Made by a program: the position numbers and the translations under genes
Shown here: piece after piece, positions 59,150 to 64,000 of the stretch
Position numbering within the stretch: position 1 is the stretch's first letter
How the letters are laid out: each line of letters opens with the position of its first letter
Assembly (NCBI GenBank): GCA_023313575.1
Contig: JAJTTP010000007.1
Coordinates: forward strand, 1,550,001 to 1,614,000
DNA length: 64,000 nt
Direction of reading: 5' to 3'
DNA from: Eutypella sp. D-1
Taxonomy: Eukaryota > Ascomycota > Sordariomycetes > Xylariales > Diatrypaceae
Notes under the pieces: model-generated
Told to the model about the DNA's origin: nothing
The model's database searches: none
What the model saw: only the letters and a program-made list of their open reading frames with translations

Positions 59150-62100
59150 ATGGCCAACCCGGGCTTGCGAAACAGGACGAATGTAAGACTCTACGCTGTC
59201 ATAGGCAACCCTCTCACACTATGTCTGAACACTAATGTGGCCTCCAGAACAGAAACGTCCTTCGAAGCGCGCAGGATAGCTTTCTCTCCTCGCTACCGAC
59301 TACAGAAAAGCAACGGTTTGTGCCCTGTGCAACAGTTAACGACTTAGTCCAAGAACTTCAGAAACTCGACATCGTAGCGCGGGAGGGATCGTCCGGGAAA
59401 CGATGGCTATCGATTGTGCAGAGGTTCGGCGAACGCCTCGAGCCCTACTTCAAAATCGTTGACATCTTCGTCTCCTCCAACCCGCAATACGCCGCCCTCT
59501 TCTGGGGGTCCCTCCGTCTTGTCCTCAAGGTCAGTTGCAATCTACGTGCCGCGTGCTGTCTGCCGGCTCTCATGGCGCATCTCCGCCTTCTAATCCACAT
59601 GACGTAGTTGGCAGGAAATTACACGAGCTTTTTCGAGAAGCTGTCAAGGATGCTGTCGACTTTGGCCGATGCCCTCCCCCAGTACGACGAGCTCTTGCAT
59701 CTCTGTCTCAAGAAGGACCGCACGAGCGAGGATGAAGCGAATCCATACCGGATGCCAAACCATATTGAGCAGATATACGAAGACATTTTCCACGTTCTTC
59801 AGATAGTTGCAAGCATCTTCACTAAGGCAGATGGCAGTCCGTACTTCCGCATCTTAGCTATTGCTACCTATTATATGCTAATCTAGCCCAGGCGCCAAGA
59901 GATCCTCTGTGATAGCTGCCAGCCTGATCTGGAAACCGTTCGAGGCACGGTTTTCGGATGTCTTGGATCGCATGGCGGAGCATCGGCGATTTGTCTGGCA
60001 GCAGCTGATTATCTGGCATGCCAGTGAATCTGCGAAAGAGATCGCTAAGGATGCGGCGGAGCGCGACCTCAACCAAAAAGAACGTGAGGATGCAGCGCAA
60101 GAACGGAGACTAGCCGAGGAAGAGCGCATGCTTAGGCGGGAGCAACAAGATATGCACGAGAAGGAGGCGCAGCATGCATCTGAGCGCCTCGCGTGTATCC
60201 AGGGCCAGATTGCCGCGCTAGAAAACGGACGGAAAGGTTTAGTAGCCCTATTGCTGTCCTTCGCTTGGGCTATCCCTTCACACCTCGAGATGCTAACTTC
60301 CGTTTTTCGCTAGATGACGCTCTTCAGAAAATCCAACGGTGGATTGCCGCACCAAGCTACGCTAATCATTATGAACAGGCACGTCAGCTACGCGCAGAAG
60401 GGACGGCGCGTTGGCTCCTCGAAGAAAAGGCTTACCAGCATTGGCTAGGGCGGCGAGAGCAGAAAGCTGCCCAGAAGCGGCGTTTTGGATCGCAGGTTCT
60501 GTGGATCCAGGGTATGTAATGATTGACGATTTATGGTGTGTTGGCCTAGACAACCCGGTTTAACTAATTTTCTAGGACACCCTGGGGCAGGCAAAACGGT
60601 TCTCGCAGCAACAGCCATAGAGGAGCTTATGCAGGGTGAGGGGCTCGCTTCCCGGTCACCATCGGTTGTCTATTATTACTTCTTTGACTACCAGTCACCC
60701 ACGCATTGCCAACCTTCCTATGCCTACCGCTCGATCGTATGGCAGATGGTATGGAGAAACAGAAGGGACGCTCATCTGTTGGATAGGCTCACCTTTATCC
60801 TGAACGAAACCAGCACTGGGCAGTTGACAGCGACAGACACTGAGCTCTTTGATGTTTTGCGTCTGTGCCTGACTTCAGATACAATTCTTGTCCTCGACGG
60901 CATCGACGAATGTAGCGACAGCGAGTCCCTAGTGCAGTCTCTCATTAAACTTTCCCATAGCATTCCCGATATCCGCCAACTGCTCCTAAGCCGAATCAAT
61001 GTCCCCATATTGAAGTTGTCGGTTCCGACACCACAGATATTCACCATGCCTAAGACGAAACTCGGGTCTGACATCTACCACTTCCTGCTGGGAAAACTCG
61101 AAGACCTTTTTGAGGGTCAGCTGCTACCCGAGGCAAGCCTCGACCAGAAGAATACGCTCGCCGAGAGACTCTGCCGGGGGGCCGATGGCATGTTCCTGTG
61201 GGCACGGCTAATGGTCCGCTGTCTCAGCTCGCCGTATCTGACGAAGCAGTACCGTCTTCGCATGATTACCGAAGTTAACCTTCCCGAAGGTCTGGAGAAA
61301 CTTTATGAACGAATAGTCCAAGCGATCTACGAATCGGGACCGCATGCTGCCAACTTAGCTTCAAAAGCCTTGACTTGGCTTGCCTTCTCTGTTGTGCCCA
61401 TGACTACGCGGCAACTCCTCCAAGCCTTCACTGCCCAGGATGACCCGACGCTCACTCCATCCGAAGAGGACGTCTCAGAGTTCCAAGAGTGCGTCGTCAT
61501 GGCCTGCGCTGGGCTGGTGGAGCCCTCGAAAATCGACCCTAATGCGGAGTGTACCCAGACAGAGCCAGCATTGCAATTTGTGCATCTCTCATTGCAAGAA
61601 TTGATTGCACACCAGCCCACGGAGAATGACTCATGGTCTGGACAGCAACTCTTGAACAAACGGCAATGTGGGGTTTCCGTTAAGCCTACGCTTAGCCCAT
61701 CACCAAGAAATGGATCTAGCGATACAGCGCCCGTTTTCCAGCCACTCGTAGCGATGCCCGCTACTGCGAACCTAGCCATGGCAACTTGCTGTCTGCGGCA
61801 GCATCTGTACTACACGCCGGCACAACCCTTAGGGGCGGCTTTCAATGCGCGAGTGTCCGAAGCGGACCTTAATCGAGACCACTGCTTCACATCATATGCT
61901 GCCGTGCACTGGATCGGCCATCTTCAGAGTTTCTTGAAATACACAACGAATGGACCATCTCTGGTACAGGCTGAGGTGGTAGGCTTCATGAAACACCTGT
62001 CCAACTTTCTCAAGAGACCACGTGTGCTCTCGGCTTGGCTCGAGGCCTACTCTACCGCGAGGTACCAACGCAAAGCTGTGGGCTACGACCACCCTCCTGT

Positions 62101-64000
62101 CTTCGTTGTTCACGACTGGGTCGATGCTGTTGCTACAAGCTTACTAGATCAGCAGCAACCATGGATGTACACTCTTATCCAAGAAGTCCAGGGGATCGTC
62201 CAAGCCTTTGTGGTGGATTTGGAGACAATTGTGGAAACATGGGGCTCACAACTACACCAAAGCCCTGAGCTTATTTGGGATGAGATGACGTACTACGCGA
62301 AGACTAATCTGTTCTTTGCACCTCAGAGCATCAAGGTGTCCGTCCAAGAGCCCCAGTCACCCGATTACCCGAACCTATCAACAGATCCCGTAGCGAGGAT
62401 GTCCAAAACGTCCGACAGCGGGGACATGAAGGGAGTCCTGTGTATTTGGGCACCACGGTAAGCCCTGCATTCCATATAGGTAGGCGAAACTGACATATAC
62501 TTCAAAATTAGAGAGATTCATGACAAGAGAATGTTTACAACACTACGGGTCATGAATCGGGACCAAAGAACGGACATACAGCCCCTGTGCACAGGGTGGA
62601 TCGCGACCTACCACGTCTGGGCCCTGGAGAGCCCAGACGCCCCGGCCGGTCAGGCCGAGATACCCTTACATGCGGAGGATGTGCTCCCCCCTCTGCGCCA
62701 ATATCTGGACTATCCAATCACCGATGGAATAGATTTCCCTCTCGCCATTGGGCCCGATGTTACCGCGTTTTGTATCCTCCGGACCGTCTACGTGATCCGA
62801 TGGAGAAAGGAGTCGCGCCACACCAAGATCCTTTCCTATCGCCTAAGCGAGGCGACACCCTTCGATCCAGTCTTTCTGTGGAGTGGGCTTGGTGACAATG
62901 CTGGGACTGCACCCAGCTATTACAACTTCTACTTCTCCGCAGATGGTAAATATTTGGCTCTGTACGAGTCTGACAATGGTGGCCATACTCTAGCCGTGTT
63001 TAAATATTTCCACGACTTAGATGCGGGTCTAGAACTCGACAGAGTGGATGACTTGAGGATCTCCAGCCAGGTCGATAAGCTGAAACATCTTATCTTTCAC
63101 CCTAATCGTACTCTTTTGGCTTTATATGGGAGGAAAGAATCTGCCAGTTTTGGCAAGGATAACCTGCTCTTTTTGTGGGATTTTCAAAACAGTGAGTTTG
63201 TCCCGAGCCGTCTAGTCAGTGAGCACCCTTGGTAAATGCTTTCTTATAGGGAACGGGCAGAACCTCGTATGCCGAAGCCTCGCTAGATCCTGGAATCCAA
63301 CGTCAGTAGCATTTTCTTCTTGCGGTCATTACTTGGTAGTCCACCGGGACTTTCCTCGAAATGCCGAACCCCTTGTGATTCCTTGTCCAAGGGTCGGGTT
63401 ACATGGCCAAAGGGAGGGCACCTCCCTACCGGAAGAAAGGCCGACCTCTTACCAAACAGGACATGCACCTGATTCATCGATGAGAGCAATTTTAGGACCG
63501 CTGCCACCATCGAAAGCTAGGCCTGGTCCTCGACAGTTAACCAAGTTGGATCCGTCAACGATGCTGACCGAAGTCTCCCAATCCATGACCGGAGCGCAGG
63601 TCTCCCTATTACAGAAATCTGCCAATAGCATAGCCACCACTAAAATCGTAACGCTGCCGCATTCCGTGCAGTTCGAGGGCGCTGTGCACACAGCGCTGCC
63701 TCCACGCTCCCGCGACGACAGTTTTAAGGTGTCAGTTGACATGGATCGCCGCCGACATTACTCACTGATCGAAGGCCCTAATGACGTGCACGCCACCGTC
63801 ATCGAGCGACACCCCGCTTTCGTCTCCACTTCGTCCCCTCGCATACCCAGGATCAGTGCGCTGGCTCCAGGGGTAAGAGCTGAGAACTCTATCGTCCACG
63901 GTTTGGACTTCGGGCAGGAGTGGAAACCGTGGCCTGGAGACCTCCGAGGAGAGAAGCTAGGTTTCTCGCTATTAGACCCAGGAGACGTGCCCGGGAATTG
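59150..64000 (+). CDS. NLR-like STAND protein: DUF7708, coiled coil, NACHT, WD40-like propeller (3' end outside window)
   Basis: Eight exons (59150-59182, 59248-59529, 59608-59840, 59887-60236, 60314-60511, 60576-62457, 62512-63191, 63250 to the edge) stay in frame and give at least 1469 residues. Residues about 20-205 fit the fungal DUF7708 domain (DLVQELQKLD, PYFKIVDIFVSSNPQYAALF). A charged coiled coil follows (about 232-299). A WIAAP to GTARWLLEEKAYQHWL element leads into NACHT, with Walker A GHPGAGKT (366-373) and Walker B ILVLDGIDE (469-477). A winged-helix-like part and a long linker precede propeller-like blades (FYFSADGKYLALYE, LIFHPNRTLLALYG, VAFSSCGHYLVVH). Family role: intracellular NTP-driven switches, some linked to heterokaryon incompatibility or immune-like death. 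The 46-nt third intron and the 58-nt last intron are required to keep the frame. No stop is reached by base 64000. Confidence 0.85.

Overview
This window looks like nuclear DNA of a filamentous ascomycete, most likely a Sordariomycete. Coding exons are GC-rich. Introns are short (46 to 187 nt), GT-AG, and often carry CTAAC or CTGAC type branch sites. Genes are monocistronic and well spaced. A PLS1-type tetraspanin of exactly 225 residues, a fungal 2EXR protein, a DUF7708-NACHT protein and an eL42 protein all fit that group. All calls come from reading the sequence and from family knowledge; no database search was run.

Layout. 1-2016 is the 3' end of a SEN1 helicase gene, followed by a 12-bp minisatellite. 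3.6-4.5 kb is a secreted GH23 lysozyme-like protein. 7.1-8.9 kb is an eight-exon class I terpene synthase. 9.3-10.0 kb (minus) is a Ctr copper transporter. 12.6-13.2 kb is ribosomal protein eL42. A decayed P450-like relic lies near 15.2-15.7 kb. 17.5-18.5 kb (minus) is tetraspanin PLS1. An 11.2-kb gene-free gap separates PLS1 from the divergent MADS-box gene MCM1 (29.7-30.7 kb). After another 5.4 kb without genes comes a 74-residue, probably acylated membrane protein (36.1-36.5 kb). RAD1/XPF (37.2-40.3 kb, minus) is divergent from a 76-residue unknown protein. LAS17/WASP (43.6-45.8 kb), eIF1A (48.6-49.5 kb, minus), an unknown basic protein (50.3-51.5 kb), CHS5 (52.5-54.0 kb) and a 2EXR protein (55.9-57.7 kb) follow. 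The right end is a large NLR-like DUF7708-NACHT-propeller gene that runs off the window.

Most genes are housekeeping: transcription termination, nucleotide excision repair, translation, actin nucleation and exomer cargo export. They are mixed with accessory functions: a terpene cyclase, a secreted muramidase-like enzyme, copper uptake, a penetration/germination tetraspanin and an intracellular NLR-like receptor. There is no intact biosynthetic cluster. The terpene synthase stands alone, with only a P450-like relic about 6.4 kb downstream. The least described items are the 74-residue acylated peptide, the 76-residue and 398-residue unknown proteins, the NLR-like gene, and a palindromic decamer TACCTAGGTA found five times in the gene-free spaces.
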